Source: Oreocharis arfaki (taxonomy: Eukaryota; Chordata; Aves; Passeriformes; Paramythiidae). Taken from it: a stretch of DNA of 64,000 nucleotides. This document shows positions 13,051 to 27,031 of this stretch, one piece after another; the stretch's first letter is position 1; the number at the start of each line of letters is the position of its first letter. The DNA is taken from contig VZRR01008004.1 in NCBI GenBank assembly GCA_013398015.1, forward strand, positions 30,872 to 94,871, in the 5' to 3' direction. Under the pieces are notes generated by a model. The model had not been told where the DNA came from. It ran no database searches and saw only the letters and a program-made list of their open reading frames with translations. The position numbers and the translations under genes are program-made.

Positions 13051-16000
13051 TTTAGCTTCAAAATTCAAAATAGAAGTTTAAACACTAATATGAGAACTAG
13101 AAGCTTTTAAAGAAAAGGCACATCAGATTCACACAATTCTAGCAGTTATTTCCCAAAAACAAAGACTCCAAATATTGCCAAGTCTGAGGGGGAAGACTGA
13201 TGGGAATTGCAAAGAGTATTCAATGCTTTTTTGAAAGCCAACGGTGTTTCAGTGTGTAGGTCTGATATAAATAAGCCAACGGATACTGCACAGGAAAGCC
13301 AGAAAGAAAGAATTTGGCCTGCTATTTAGACGACTTTAAATGTCACTGCCTGCCATTTAAAAGCAACAAATAACCACAAGACACCCCTGTACTGTAGGCC
13401 AAATGTTGCTAAAGACAAGGCATTAAGTGGTTAAATAAAGTAGGTGTGGAGAGTGTATTTAAGGTGACAAACAAAATGAAGCAAGCAAACAGTAAGAGCT
13501 CCAGGGACCCAGAACACTACAAGACAAACACTGAGATAGCAACAAATGAATAGACTGCAAAACCCCATTGAAGAAACAGGTAGAGATGCAGGAGAAAAGA
13601 GAAACTAGAACTGTGGCCGTAGCACCTTCAGCATGGAGAAGCAAGAGAGATGGCAGAGCAAAAGCCAGAGCAAGAAGTTGTACTCTGAAGGGAGACCTGG
13701 AAAGCAAAATAAAGTATTGCAGACACTGTTGACAAATGCATTGAATAGTGTCAAAACAGACAGAACTTGCACGCTTGTATCATGTCTAATGCTGGAAGTA
13801 AGAAGGTAACACCTGTGCCTAATAAAAGAAGGTTGAGAGCTTTTCACAAAGCTTTCTGAAGAAGTTTAAAACCAGTTTTAAACCACCTGTCTCAAGGAGG
13901 ACACAACCTCATCTTCAGTTCTCATATGTTTAACAGTCATCTGTCACTCTGCAGTCTCTAAGTGACTACTCTGAAGGTTTCTGGCTTCTGTACAAGCCAA
14001 TGCACCCTTCTGTGACAACTGGCATAATTAGCTACAGAGGAAGGACTGGAAGTTTTCTTGTTCCCCAACCTGTTTTCACTAGCTTCAGCTGTGTAGAACT
14101 GAAAAAGAAAGACAGTATCAGTATGTTCAAAACTACAATATAAGATATTAAAAGATGATACACTGAGATTGACTACGAGATTAAATTTATCATTTCTTAA
14201 ATTTGAAGTTGGTTCATAGACTTCCACTTGTTAAAAATCCCACAAATTTAAAATCTACAAAACCATATGACCCAAGTATCTCTGAGCAGTAACCTTCCAC
14301 TTCCATTAAATATCTAATGCATTGATTGCAGCAAACAAAATAAATTAATCATTGAAACAGAACAAGTTTGATACTGAATTTGGGCTGTGTGAGCACACTT
14401 TTGGTCAGGAGATCAACCAATGTTGCCAGGGAGAAACACACAAGTACTGCAAGCGAACACAGGTGAAGCAAACGTACTTCAAAACAAAGCTCAAACTTTT
14501 TCATGAGGGATCAGAAGGGCACAAGCGGCTTGGAAAAACAGCCTGATTGAAAGAACAGAAGCAAAGCCAAAAGTCTTAATCTAAAGGTCGCTTTCCTTTC
14601 CTGCTCCTCAGTTCCTGAAAACCAAAGGAAAAGAATCTGTAACCTAAAATCAATTTCTCTTCTGCTTTTCAACCAATACAAGCAATCCTCTTCTTTAATA
14701 AAAAATTACGTATTTTCTTTAAAGGTGTTAACCATTACAGGATTAAAATAAACTTTAAAAGTGCCAGCTATTCACAGAAGAGAGGGTCAGCTTTGTCAAC
14801 TGCCACAGCCTGGTTCCTCATCAGAACCCATAACCAAAAGCCAAGAAATGCAACAGATCTACCTCTGTTGCTTTGTCTGTGTCAGCCGTGGCATTGATTC
14901 ACTGGCTCCTCCTTCTGAAAAGGCATGTACAGGCACGGCTTCTTTTATAAGGGCAAACAAGAATTAACATGCACTAACTCAGGAAGGAGCTGTAATGAAA
15001 ACCATTTGTTGCATTCCAAACATTCAAGCGTTGGCATGGAAAAGAATACAGCAAGATTTGTCTTCCTTTAATTCCTTAATTCCAACAGCTCTTATGGTCA
15101 GTATGCTGAATTTAGTCCTTTCTCTGTCATTTCATTCAATCCAAATGTAATGTTCACTTGGTTGCCTGCTGCTACAAACAGATTCTTGTTGGTAAGGCTT
15201 TAGCTGAGGCACATAGCAACAATGCACTGCTGCAACACATAAGGATGAAGGAAGTTTTATGGACGCTCACTCATACTCAGGTTTGAAATGCTGCAGGAAA
15301 TAAGCTTATTTTGTTGGAACCGGAAAACACTCCCAGTATATCTATACAAACTGACCTCGATAACCATTTTTCCTGTAATTATATTAGTAGAAAAAAACAG
15401 AAAGCAAAGAAGGCCTAACAAAAAACCCTGCATTTAAAATCTGAAGTCACAACCATTTGGATCCCAAGTGGAGCCCAGTCTCAGTGCAGATAAGAATCTG
15501 AGATATGGCATAAATTAGCACACAGACATAGAAGAGAAAGTACCTTGTTGCTGACACAGGCAAGAGAAACACCATCTCTACAATAACACTTCTGTTACGA
15601 GCAGAAGGCTCTATCCACACTGACAGCATTTCGAACATACTAGACTCAGTTCTGTCGAGAAGCTGCAATCCCTGACAAGCAGCCTCTTATTTAAATAAGG
15701 TCTTTCTCACCTTCCCCACAAAAATACCAGCAGCAGCAGCCCACAGATTATACGCCTGCAAGATGGCAGAAAAATAACCCCTTTGCTTCACTTTTTGAAG
15801 TCTGTGAAACAGCTACAAGGATCTACTGAGAGCAAAACTTGTAGCACATGAACACCTCTCATAGTACAAACTTCGCTTAAATTCTGCACAAGGAATACTC
15901 TTTTTGAGCTGTTTCAGAGTACTCCTCCAAGCCTCAACACTTCCACGTCCGTTCAACACGTCCACTTACATTTGAGGGTGCTCAAACACTTTATTGGCAA

Positions 16001-16248
16001 TTATAGAAAGCACCAAGATCCTCTATTAATAGTGGTGTACAAAAATAAACAGAAAATTTTCTTGTACAACTCAGTTTCTGAATGTTTTGGATGGCTGATA
16101 AGTAAAGCAAAATCATGAAGTGAAACTACAGAAACACTTGTTAATTCAAGAGCATGTTTCCTGGGATCCAGGATGAAGAGTGGGGAAGGAAAAGAAAGCA
16201 CTACATACAAACTGAATTTACTGAAAATATGTAAGAAAATTCCAATTT

Positions 16249-16380
16249 TAAAAAGGAGGAAGAGGTTAGCACCAGCAAGATACTTAGCAAGCCTTCCTCA
16301 GAACACAACATATTTAGATGCACCTATCTCAAATAAAATAATGAATAAAAGTTGCTTGTGCACTATTACAGGCTCTGAAG
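16249..16380 (+). repeat. Local duplication, copy A (132 bp)
   Basis: This unit, from TAAAAAGGAGGAAGAGG to GCTCTGAAG, recurs at 16816-16935 with about 4 substitutions and one 12-bp difference. Copy A has AGCAAG-ATACTT-AGCAAG where copy B has a single AGCAAG, as expected from a deletion between short direct repeats (or the reverse). Confidence 0.9.
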
Positions 16381-16815
16381 TGGCCAGCATCACAGCACCT
16401 ATCTGGACTGCATCTCTTTATATACAGAAGTAACAAGAAAATCTAGTGCTCAAGACAGTATTCAGTTCTCCTCCCCTCTCTCCCCCTCATACTGTGATAG
16501 CTGAGAAGTTTACATCTTCTCACTCTCGTTAACCTAGCCACCAATAACAGAATTCAGAGGTTGAAATTCAAAAACGTTTTTCTTTTTTGCTTGAGGCAAT
16601 GGTAAATGGTCCAGTAGGCTTACAGTGAGTGTCAAAACAGAGATATTAAAAACCCCTCCCCAAAAAAACCCACACAACCCACACACAGAGCACCCACCCA
16701 CATGTGTGTCCCTCACACATGGGGGGAAGGGAGAGAAGGAATGAGACAATGGAACTTGCTATTTGCAGTTGAACATTTATCTACCTCTTATCTTTCTTCT
16801 ATCCTCGAGACACTC

Positions 16816-16935
16816 TAAAAAGGAGGAAGAGGTTAGCACCAGCAAGCCTTCCTCAGAACACAACATATTTAGATGCACCTATCTCAAATAAAATAATGAG
16901 TAAAAGTTGCCTGTGCACTATTACCAGCTCTGAAG
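16816..16935 (+). repeat. Local duplication, copy B (120 bp)
   Basis: Direct-orientation partner of 16249-16380, about 570 bp downstream, in the same intron. No N or gap separates the copies. The sequence between them is unique, so this is a local dispersed duplication rather than a simple tandem array. Confidence 0.9.
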
Positions 16936-17833
16936 CCATAAAACAAGTCAATCACCCTCCTATGGGAAACGAGGGGAAAATAACTAAAGCCAAGGTATAG
17001 CCTGCAGAGCCAAGCTTTAATTTTAAAAAATAAAGGGGAGGAGGGAGAGGAGAAAAGGAGGTTTAACTATGAGCTCTTAAGCTCATACACAAGCCTTTAA
17101 GAAAGATGTGCAGAGCTTGCACGCCCAGAAGTTCTCACTGAAATAACTGGCTGCTCATCCCTTCTGATCTAGCACCTGCATGCATAATATAGACTGTGCA
17201 CCTCAAGTTAGACTCTTACTTTTAAAGTCTTGGCTTCTGCCTTTACATGAGGACTTCTTCAGTGTCTTTGATTATAGCTCTTTTTACATCTGAACTTTCT
17301 TTTTGTGAGAACCCACCCTTCTTGCCTAACCACACAGTGCAGATGCATCTAAGCAGCTTCCCACTGCCTGCAGCACAACACAGGGCTCACACAGCTTTCA
17401 CTGCTTATCTGCTTTTGGTAAAAGCACAGACTTTGCCTGGAGAGTTGTCCTCTGTGTGTTTAATTTACCTGATCACCACCAGCCCACAACAGGTTTTTCC
17501 TTTAACTAACCTGCCAACACTTCCCACCTCAAAGACTGCCTGTAAGGCCAGCTTGTGTCCTCCAGAAACCAACATTTTTGTCAGCTTTTTGCTTCCTGTA
17601 ACTGAGCTTTTTACTGCAACTTTTTGAGAATCAATTCTACCTTTCTGTCCTCAGAACAAGTGTCGTGACCAGGTACAGAAGCATGAATTTCCTACCAAAA
17701 TGAAGGCCCCTGCATTCTGTGTGACTAGGTACAACCTGCCCAAACAGATTTCTTAAAAATGCTCTGTTAACTGTTTTTCTGGAAACCCAGGTCTTTGATC
17801 ACTGCAATCAGACATGGTTAGCTTTCATTCATT

Positions 17834-17859
17834 AAAAAAAAAAAAAAAAAAAAAAAAAA
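17834..17859 (+). repeat. Poly(A) run of 26
   Basis: Uninterrupted A26 after CATTCATT, followed by GAAAGCATC. It is the longest homopolymer in the window. It could be a retroposition tail, but no source gene was recognised upstream and no target-site duplication was found by eye. Confidence 0.9.
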
Positions 17860-19630
17860 GAAAGCATCAGATGGGTGGGAAAAAAATTTAAAATATCACC
17901 TAACTTAAATAAGGTCCTTTACAAGCTTTCCAAAAACCTGACTTTTGATATTTAAGCACTCAAAACTGCAAAGCTACAAATTAGAGAGACTTAGCTGAAA
18001 CTCCTGTGGCGACCTGTATCATTTTTGCTGGAGGAGAGAACCAAAGGGTCAAGCACACCACATATGCCACAACTTGAAGCTGCAAGAATATGAACTGAGA
18101 TGGAATTTCAGTCAGAGCACTAAATTTCCTGCCTCCTGTCATTGAAAGCCAGGCCCCCTTGTGTGATTTTAAATTGACTTTTTTGGTATGTGCAGCACAT
18201 CAAGCTGTGTTTGGGACTGAAATGTTTTTTCTTTTTAATAAATCCACAAAAATATTGGGTTCTCAAGGAAAACCATATAAACAAAGTAAAGAATATGTAC
18301 TTTGTCTAAACGTCTGTGAAGTAACTTCACTCTTAGACACATTGCCTTCTTCTTTTTTTTACAAAATAATACATGAAGTCTTAAAGTTACAACATAAGGT
18401 TTAAGCCGTGTGACATTCTCCACATACCACCACCCAACTCCCTTTTCTACAAGCTTTTTAAACTCTATTTATTTTGAACAGTCTAATTTATTTATTACAT
18501 GTACCATGTTCAGATTTGATTTTGCATCCACTGGTGCATACAGATGTCAGATTAACATCTACCTTTAATCAGCCTGACTCAGATCTCATACACAAGGTAG
18601 AGATGAGTATCAGAGTTTGCAACTCTTCAACTGTTGGAACAAGCTCAGTCCAAGTGTCTACAGAACTATTTCAACAAGAATGAAACATGTTTAGCTGATA
18701 AAACAGATGAAAGTGCTCACATTCTTCTGACTCTCACTCAGCTTTCTCAGAGTTGATAACCTATATTGAACCATCACTGAAAAGAGAATTATAATTTTTG
18801 TTGCTTTCTCATGCACCCTTTCAAAAAATATAATTAGGGCAGACACCCCTCCCACTAAGCCAGTACAGCTGGTTTAGTCTAGCACTCTCCAGTTAATCAG
18901 GGCATGGTTGCTTCTAGAGGTACCCGTGCTTCTTGACAGGATCAAGGGCACAGGAATGGGTCTCTTTGGTTTTGCAAGCTGGTATGTGTCTTTCATATGG
19001 GAATCTCTCCAGGTGAAGAGAGACATCCAGTACTCCTCTGAAGAGAATAAAACCAGAGGAAAAAGGACACTGCTTTGAAGATTAAACAATATGATGCCTT
19101 GCATAGCACAGAGAAAGGATGAGGTAGAGCTGGCTGTCAAGCCACCAACTACATTTGCTGAGAGTGCATTCAGCCACTTTTTATAAATTAAACTGAGAAC
19201 CTAAGTGAACTGTTCCAGCAAAACTGAAACTGACGGTCCCATATGCTGTGAAGAGCGCAAAAATAAGACCAAATACGGTTTGAGTGTTGACAAGTATTTT
19301 TTAAAGTCTATTATGAACAATCAAGAGATGAAGGGAAGTGTCAGCGCTGAACCAAGTTTATAAAAAGAATTATAACTGCATTTCAAAATGATCAAAGATG
19401 TAGTAGAAATCATTTTGCAAGTGGCACAGAAACAAGTAAGCCAAGGTCTACATGTAGTACCAAGCAAATAACTTGTCAGATACATATACATGTACTTAAT
19501 ATTCAAATTTATAGATCTCTCTTTTTGTCACAATAATTTAAGCAAAAGCTGAAAAATAAACTTTGATATAAGAAATCTGAAGCACATCTCAAAGCTTATC
19601 ACTTTAAAGAATCAGGAGTTCTGTAATTGC

Positions 19631-19733
19631 TTTGAGCAACCTGGTCTATTGGAAGGGGTCCATGCCCATGGCAGCAGAGTTTGAACCAGATGATCTTTAA
19701 AGGTGCCATTCAACCCAAACCACTCTGTGATTC
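19631..19733 (+). mobile_element. CR1 LINE 3' tail, first of two adjacent copies
   Basis: The order TTGAGCAACCTGGTCTATTG, GGAAGGGGTCCATGCCCATG, then TTTGAACCAGATGATCTTTA, CATTCAACCCAAACC and ACTCTGTGATTC matches the 3' end of an avian CR1 element, including the terminal ATTCTRTGATTC-like sequence. It is severely 5'-truncated, as is usual for CR1. Confidence 0.85.
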
Positions 19734-19853
19734 CACAACAAGGTCCTTGGCAACCAGCCCCAAACAGCCGTAGGTAGCCCTGCTTGAGCAGGGGGTTGGA
19801 CCAGGTGACCTACAGAGGTCCCTACCAGCCTCAACCATTCTACGATTCTGTGA
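19734..19853 (+). mobile_element. CR1 LINE 3' tail, second copy in the same orientation
   Basis: GGTAGCCCTGCTTGAGCAGG, then GGGTTGGACCAGGTGACC, AGAGGTCCCTACCAGCC and CAACCATTCTACGATTCTG form a second CR1 3' end, with the terminal repeat ATTCTACGATTCTGTG. Its internal sequence differs from the first copy (CTGCTTGAGCAGG rather than CTATTGGAAGGGG), so the two look like different CR1 subfamilies placed head to tail. Confidence 0.85.
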
Positions 19854-20957
19854 AAAAAGCACTACACATAAAGCAAACTGCCCTAAGAATGTCATTAGAA
19901 TCTCATGATCCATTCATTCCAATTTAGTGCTGGAAAAAACAGTGCCAATGAAATGGAATGATTTCTCACCTTTTACATTACAGGCTAGCCCAGTCTTCAT
20001 AACACTGGAGCTATTTCCCCACTCTGTCTTAAACTCTACTTTTGCTGCCCTGACCTTGCTCTTCTCAGGTCCTACAGTGAATCCTCACACAGTCATTAAC
20101 GGAGAGTGTTAACTACTGCTGCAGCAGACAAGGTTACCATTACTCTTCTCTAGAGGTCAAATCCCTGGGCTCTGAGTGAACGGTTTTCTCTTGACCCTGA
20201 GACAAGTATATGCAAGGTCTAACTTAATGACTCGTGTAAAAAAAAGCTAAACAACACAAATGACCAAATTAACAGAGGAAATAACATGGACATGTGCTGG
20301 CTGGACTTGCAGTCTTACAACAAAAGCGGCAAAAACAGCAAGCAAATAATAGCAATAGATACTTCTAGTTTTATACCACATAACCATTCTTGTCATCAGA
20401 GCACATATTCGTGGAACCAAATACATCCAGGTCTAAAACTCAAGTCCATTCCAGGAAAGATACAAAGTAACCGTAGTTTAGCAGAGGACTCAATGCCTCT
20501 GACGTACTTCCAATAGGGCTAAACTCACTCTTCGGGTGCTTGGGTTTTACACCTGCGAAGGCCCAGATTGCCTCTGCATGTTACTTTTCACTACTAGTAC
20601 AGCACCACTGAAAGAACTCTTCTTTCATAAAGTGAACCTGTAGCTCCAATTAATGCTACAAAAAGTATCCAAACTATGGACAAAAAGGATAGAGCCTGCA
20701 AGTAGAGGTTTATTACCGTATTAATCCACAGGTCATGCTATTCATTGGCTGAGAGATCACAAGGATCAACTTAATCTGCAGAATTTTACACATACTTAGA
20801 GTTCTTATAAAGTTTAAGCCACAGTCCTTCTGCTGCATCCTACAGCCAGGAGGCATTTAAAAAACTCTGGCTGTCAGTTGTTGAAAGTCATCTGAAAGAT
20901 CTTTCGTCATCACTGCATGATAATGTTTTTTTTAAAGTTACTCTAAAGTAAATACGC

Positions 20958-20971
20958 TTTTTTTTTTTTTT
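20958..20971. repeat. Poly(T) run of 14
   Basis: T14 between AATACGC and AACACTATT in the intron; simple homopolymer. Confidence 0.9.
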
Positions 20972-23900
20972 AACACTATTCTGTATCAAGACTCATTCCC
21001 CTAAAGCAAAGACATTTACAATTAACAGGTACATTTTGTATCTCCAGAGCTGTCAACAAACATCCAAGAGAAAGCTTGCACAGTCACTCATTTCATTCCT
21101 CCAGAAAGTCAAAGCAGTGACTGGTGCCACAAAACCATAAACCAAATAACTTCACATACTGCCCAAGACCTCTAATACATTCAAGAAAGATGCTCTATGC
21201 ATGCAAATGAGACAAAATTGGAGCAGAATTAGGTCCCAAATCTGAGGAGAAATAAAGGACAAAATTACCTTTAGAGTTCTCCCACCCCTCTGCTTTTTTG
21301 CTCCTACTTTTGAGTTTCCTTTTTTCAACTCTTCAGTCAGAAGGACTATATAAAGCATTGAAGAAAGATTTAAATGAGCATGGGGAGGTAATGCACAAGC
21401 ATTAGATAAGTACAAGATATTAAGGAATACAAAGTGATCTGGGAGCTCCTATTCAGTACGGCCCCACTGAACACATCAGGTAGCACCTAAACCTTTCATC
21501 TTACATGAATTCAAGGGCTTCCCTAATAATTCTCTGCATTGTTGGGGTTTTTTTGCTAGAAATTGGACAGCAGTATCCAGCAAATAAGTAGTATTTTCTA
21601 ATACTGAAAATGAAAGCATGAAAACGAGAGTCCTTTAATTTATTTTAATTTTCTACTTGGTGCCACCCTAAACAAAACTCTAATTTTCCCTGCAGTTGTC
21701 TCCCAGCTCAGGCTTATCAATTTCATACCACAGCTATTCTCTTTTTTCTTTTTTTTTTTCTGATAAACAACCACTGGAGCCAACTTATCCAGGAACTAAA
21801 TGTCAGCTGGTAAACAGGTAATACCTAAGGCAGGAACAATTCCTTTACTTCATGAAGTATTTGCAGAATGACTGATAATAGGATCTACAGTTCCAAAGAC
21901 ACCAGGTTCTCTAGAGCTGACAGCCTACTGCCATCACCAAAGCCGAGTTAAATATTTGCAGTGCTACATGAGGAAAATGAAAGTTATTCAAGCAATATGA
22001 ATCACACCAGTGGAACAAAAGCAGGGATTAGCGAGTCTTACAGGAGATGAGGAAAGGAGGGAGCAGGAAAGGAATGGTTTTTCAGGCCTTTTTAAAACTC
22101 TCACAAGTGTGCAATGGCCATGTGGAAGGCAATGTGTGATTACAATTTTAGCTGTAGCATAAAGCTTCAGAAGAGGAGACCTAAGTGATGTCTGCATGGT
22201 TTTCTCCATTCTAGGGTCAAAGGCTCTCCACAAAAAGATGACCAAGAACTGAGGGAAGGAAAAAAGAAAGAAGAATTAAATACATTTAATGATATATTCT
22301 GCTTGTGAAAGCTGTGTTTCAGAAGAACCTTCTTTCTTTAAGAACTTACTTTCTATTTCCTGTAAAAGGGCAACTCAGCACAACTGAAACAATTATGAGA
22401 TTTTTAAGCTTTTAAAATTTTTTCTTTCCAATCAGTGTTATCTCCAAAAGTAAAAAAGAAAAAATGCTAAAAAAGGAAGGTCTCCAAAAACCCAAAACTC
22501 CACTAATTGCATTTATAGTTTACTTAAATGATTGCTGTTGGGAGTGAAAGCAGAGAAGGGAAGTTTTCAGTTATCGCAGAAGAACTTACTGAAAAAAAAC
22601 CTCTCTTCCAAGGACATGGGCATTTTCATTAAGATGAGCTTTAGCGCTTGTCCCACCAACACATATACAGCACCCAAAAACCATGGCTGCCCAGCTACAC
22701 TCAGTCCTTCTGATTCCACCCCAAGTACCTGATGTAGTAGTAGATGTTCCACCAGTCTGACTCTGCAATTCATCAGCAAGGACCAAATCTGGAAGACTTC
22801 AGGAGAGCATGTCAGGCAGACAGGAGATCCAGGTGCTGGTCAAAATAATACTGTCCTACCCTTCCATCATGCTCCTATCACACTGCAACAGCCCTGCTCT
22901 CTACCTGAGACAGCTCCAATGCATGTCAGATCCCACAGTGAGCAATCAGATTGTGGCAGCAGTGCATTTGCACACATTTTTACTATCATCCAGTATGAAT
23001 TAACAGCCATAAAACTTCTGTTGCAACAATTAACTACTGTCCCCGAAGCACTGCAATTTCAAGATATCCCAATCAACACATAATAACTTTCCATTCCTCA
23101 TTTTCTATACACACAACTGCCAAGGGTTTCATTTCTTTCAAGAAGGAATTATCAAGGTGTAACACTCATTCTGTGCATATATAAATATACATCTCATTAT
23201 AACAAGATTTAAGCCTGACCTGTTTCTTAGAAATTCAGATAAACCTGTTTAACTGAGTTCAACAAACAATACAAGATCTGCAAGAAGGTATTAAGTGGCT
23301 TTTATATGCTAGACTTCATGCTGCTATGTTATCTGCTTCAGTATAATAGCACAGGCCTATAAAACCTACAACACAAATAAATTTGTTTGCCTCCCATATA
23401 AAATGGATGTTTGCTCATGCAGCCATTCCATAGTAAATGTGCATGGGATAAAATCACACACAACTGCTATCGAGCCATGGCTCAGGCCCCACGTCCCCTG
23501 AGCACACGCTGTCTGTCTGCTCACCCGGCAGCAGCTCCAATCTGGCCTCTGAATGCTCAGCAGCATCTCAGGCTGATACCAGACACTCTACTACTATGAA
23601 AGTTTCTCCAAGACTTAAGATGCTGCTGTGTGCCAGAAAATGGAAGTGAAGAGAGTTGTCAGGTTAGAAGAGTGGCTGGAAAACAGAGAGAGGCTTGAGA
23701 GAAAAACTGAAATTAGTTTGGAAAGGCATGTGAGTACAGCAGGAAGCACTGCAGATTCCTGTAGCTAAAGAAACAAACAGCAGCTTCAGATTAGAGCTGA
23801 ATGCTGAGAAAGGAATACCCAGTTTCTGGTTTTAGAGAAAACAAGCATGGCAAATCTGTGCTCATGAGCTCAACATTAGTGAGGCAGTCTAATGCCTGCC

Positions 23901-26900
23901 AGCTCATGTGGGTGATACACCTATTAAAGCATTTACTTTGCTTTCCTTAAATGTTTCTTAACTCAGTGCTTGCAGGGATAGAGGTCCTTGGCAGTCTGAG
24001 ATGTTCTGTCAATCTAAGGATACTGAATTACTTCAGAAGAGGCATATGCCGTAGCTTCTGGCTTCAGAACTTCAAAAACAATATTGGATTATCAAAACTG
24101 ATAAGACTGTGGATTCAGAATAAGGCCAAAGTCCTAGTGCAGTCTATAATTAAACAATTCCATTCTTATTTTGAAAAAAACAAACCAAAACAAATAGAAA
24201 CTGCCTCTTGCTCAAGAGTTTTAAAAACAAAAGCCACTTGAGAGAGGAAAATTAAAACAATGCAAAATGCTGCCAAAAGGGAAAATCCCAAGGCATACAT
24301 AGGATCAACACCTTCCTCAAGCAAAAAACCTGCTCTGCATGATCCACTCCTGTGTTTAAACCTCCTGTGTCTGTAAACATGCAAGAAAAGAAAGCTGTAA
24401 TGTTTCAAACTCTGCCTTCCAATAACAAAGTGCTGCATATTACTAATGTAGCCCCTTAACAGGCTTACAAAATCCTCAAGGCTCCTCATGAAGCCAACAT
24501 GGTTGCCTTGTCTGTTAATAGTACAAGTTGTCTAAATCCAGTCACCGAACATTCGGCACAAGTTCTCAACTTGTTCTGTTATGGAAACATACACATATAT
24601 AAAGTAAACATGATTTCCCATCGTGCTGCCCTCAGACATAAGCTCTAAGTGATGCTGTACCCCTTTTACACAGGCATATCATCAACTGTACTCTCAAAAC
24701 ACAAGAGGGGATAATTAAGCTCCTTACAGAACAGGTCCAGCACAGGCAAGTACGAGAGGACTGTCCCTGCAGTGACTCAGACACCTATTGACCAATGGGC
24801 CTCTGAATCAACAGTTTCATCTCCAAAGAAGTGAAACCCTGGCAGAAGTTCTGAGCACTTGCAGCGCCAGGCTGGTGTCAATTATGCTGAGTACTGGAAG
24901 CAAGGAGGCCACCTTTCTGGACCACAAGCTGAAAAAAGCCACGAGACAGTGGCTGATTTGTTTATCCTCCTGGGCTATATTTGAACTGGTGATTCACCCT
25001 GTCTGTCTTAGTAATAACTCCTTCAGCTCGTCATTTCAGCCCCCTTCTCCAACCTCCAGAAGTCTTCAGAATTCAACTATTACTCTACACACACTTGAAG
25101 ATGAAAAATGTCACTACTGTTGCCAGAAAGGACAATTAACTCCACCACTTGGAACATAAACAGTTTTTAACTTTTAAAAGCTCTCTAAAATCAAAGAATA
25201 GCTATGGCACTGGGCAAAATTGTGTGTGGATTCCCTACAACATCAATTTCTGTCATAGATTTTCCTACTGAAACCATTAAATGCCCACTTTCGTCCACAG
25301 AAGAAAAGCAGTAATCACTAATTATACTTTTATAATGTGTCACTAAAGCTATTCTGTTTCTCAAAATGTTGCAGCAAACCTCTTCAGTCAAACTTTTCCT
25401 TTTTGGTCTCAAGATGCTTCAGGAATCTCTTCTGTTATTCTGAATTATAACTATAAAAAGTTATTCTTTGAAGTCTTTCTTAGATTTATTTGCTTGCCAA
25501 GAACTCAAAAATAGCTGAACAAAGCAGCAGCTACAAAGTTAGCTCACTATGAGGAAGCATCTGTGCTGTTTTCATTTTCTTGGCTTTCTGGGTGGGGAGG
25601 GTTATTTAAATGCTAAGCAACTGCTGTGAAGGAAGAGAAAAAAAACAACCAAATAAAAACCCTACATTGAGCAAAATCTTTCAAGTTTTAGTACGATAAA
25701 GCATTATGAAGCTCCACCTCTTCTATGATAATGTTTAGTGAGTGGAATGGCAAAAAATCTCCCTGTTTTAATTGATCAGATATCCGAAAGAAATCAGCAC
25801 TAATGTTAGCAAAGCCTGCCTGAAGAACTTGATCAGCCATCTTAGAAATGTTTCCTCTACTCAGCACAGGGAGAGAAAAAAAAATCCAGGAAAAAAAAAA
25901 TCAAATAAACTGTCTCTCTCATAGCAAAGCGCTAACACATGCTGTATCTTGAAATTTCTGGAAGTGCCTTTACCTTTGCTCCCCTAGAAATACAGACACT
26001 GAACCAGAGTGCATCGCTCCAACAGCAGCTAGAATGAGAACTGCAAAATTGTCACCCTAGAAGGTGAAGAAATTCACTGCCCACATATGTGCATCTTTGC
26101 CTCAGAGTTGCATATGTAAGTTACAGAAAGTGATGGTGACACATATCCTGTTAATTGGCATACAGCTCCCCAGTCTCCTCATTTTACAGTAGTTCTTGGC
26201 AAGCACACCATACCAGGAACCTGCTTAAATTGCTAATTAATAACAGACTCTTCTTTGGGAGGGTGGGAAAGGGTTAATCTTTTAATTGATCAGTTCCTAT
26301 AAAACAGAAGTAAGAAACATTAATGTTACAAACTCTGAGTTTCCTTTCAGTCTGTACTCAAACCAATACAACAGACAAAGCATTTTATTGATTTTGACTC
26401 AAAACAGGCAACACTATTCCTAGTTGTAGAATACTCTCTTCTTGTTTTTCCTGAGCAGTTTACAGGGGGATTAAACACACAACCTAATAAAGCTGGGTGG
26501 GAACTCATGAATAGAAACTTCAGCTTCACATTTGATACCTAGATCTTGGCCAGGGTACATGGGCAATGGAATAATTCCTTTTTATGGTACCCAGACTAAG
26601 CTGTAATATGAAAGTGGTAGGGACTGAATACAATAATATGACCCAGCTGAAATGTTATAGATTCACTTGCAAAATGTACAACTGGAGTATAAATAAGACT
26701 TAAATACAATGCAATGCCGCTGAAACAATACTTAGGGGCAGCCCAGTGATAGTGCACATCTCTCATTTAGAACACTATCAGTGAAGTTTTATGTTCTTAC
26801 TGCTATTTTTTTTCACCCCAATAAGTGCTTCTGAGAAGAAAAGACATACAAGGGCTGTGAGACAAGTTCTGAGGACTGATTCTGCAGTCTTCCCTTAGCA

Positions 26901-27031
26901 TAGCAAATAGTGAGTGATTAACTCGCCAGTAACCATAAAAGAAACTCCACTCAAGTTGAATGGCAATCGCAGAATCTGTCCTGAGAACTGAATATTTAAT
27001 ATTCACTATGTATATTATGTAATAGTCTTAC

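Larger units (their letters stand above)
9136..27031 (-). other. TESK2 intron between coding exons 3 and 4
   Basis: 17.9 kb of intron bounded by donor GAG|GTAAGA (right) and acceptor TTTTTAG|TAC (left). Contents seen: a CpG-dense patch (10486-10617), a CR1 3' fragment (about 10705-10830), a near-perfect 17-bp direct repeat (13010-13050), a duplicated 120-132-bp unit (16249-16380 and 16816-16935), a 26-A run (17834-17859), two adjacent CR1 tails (19631-19853) and T-rich runs near 20960 and 21750. No conserved coding sequence was recognised. Confidence 0.8.

Noticed and set aside
16697..16725. CATGTGTG/CACACATG hairpin
   Set aside because: Falls in CA-rich low-complexity sequence where such pairing is expected by chance.
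24166..24489. 107-codon minus-strand open frame with hydrophobic segments
   Set aside because: Hydrophobic stretches arise readily from T-rich intron; no homology recognised.
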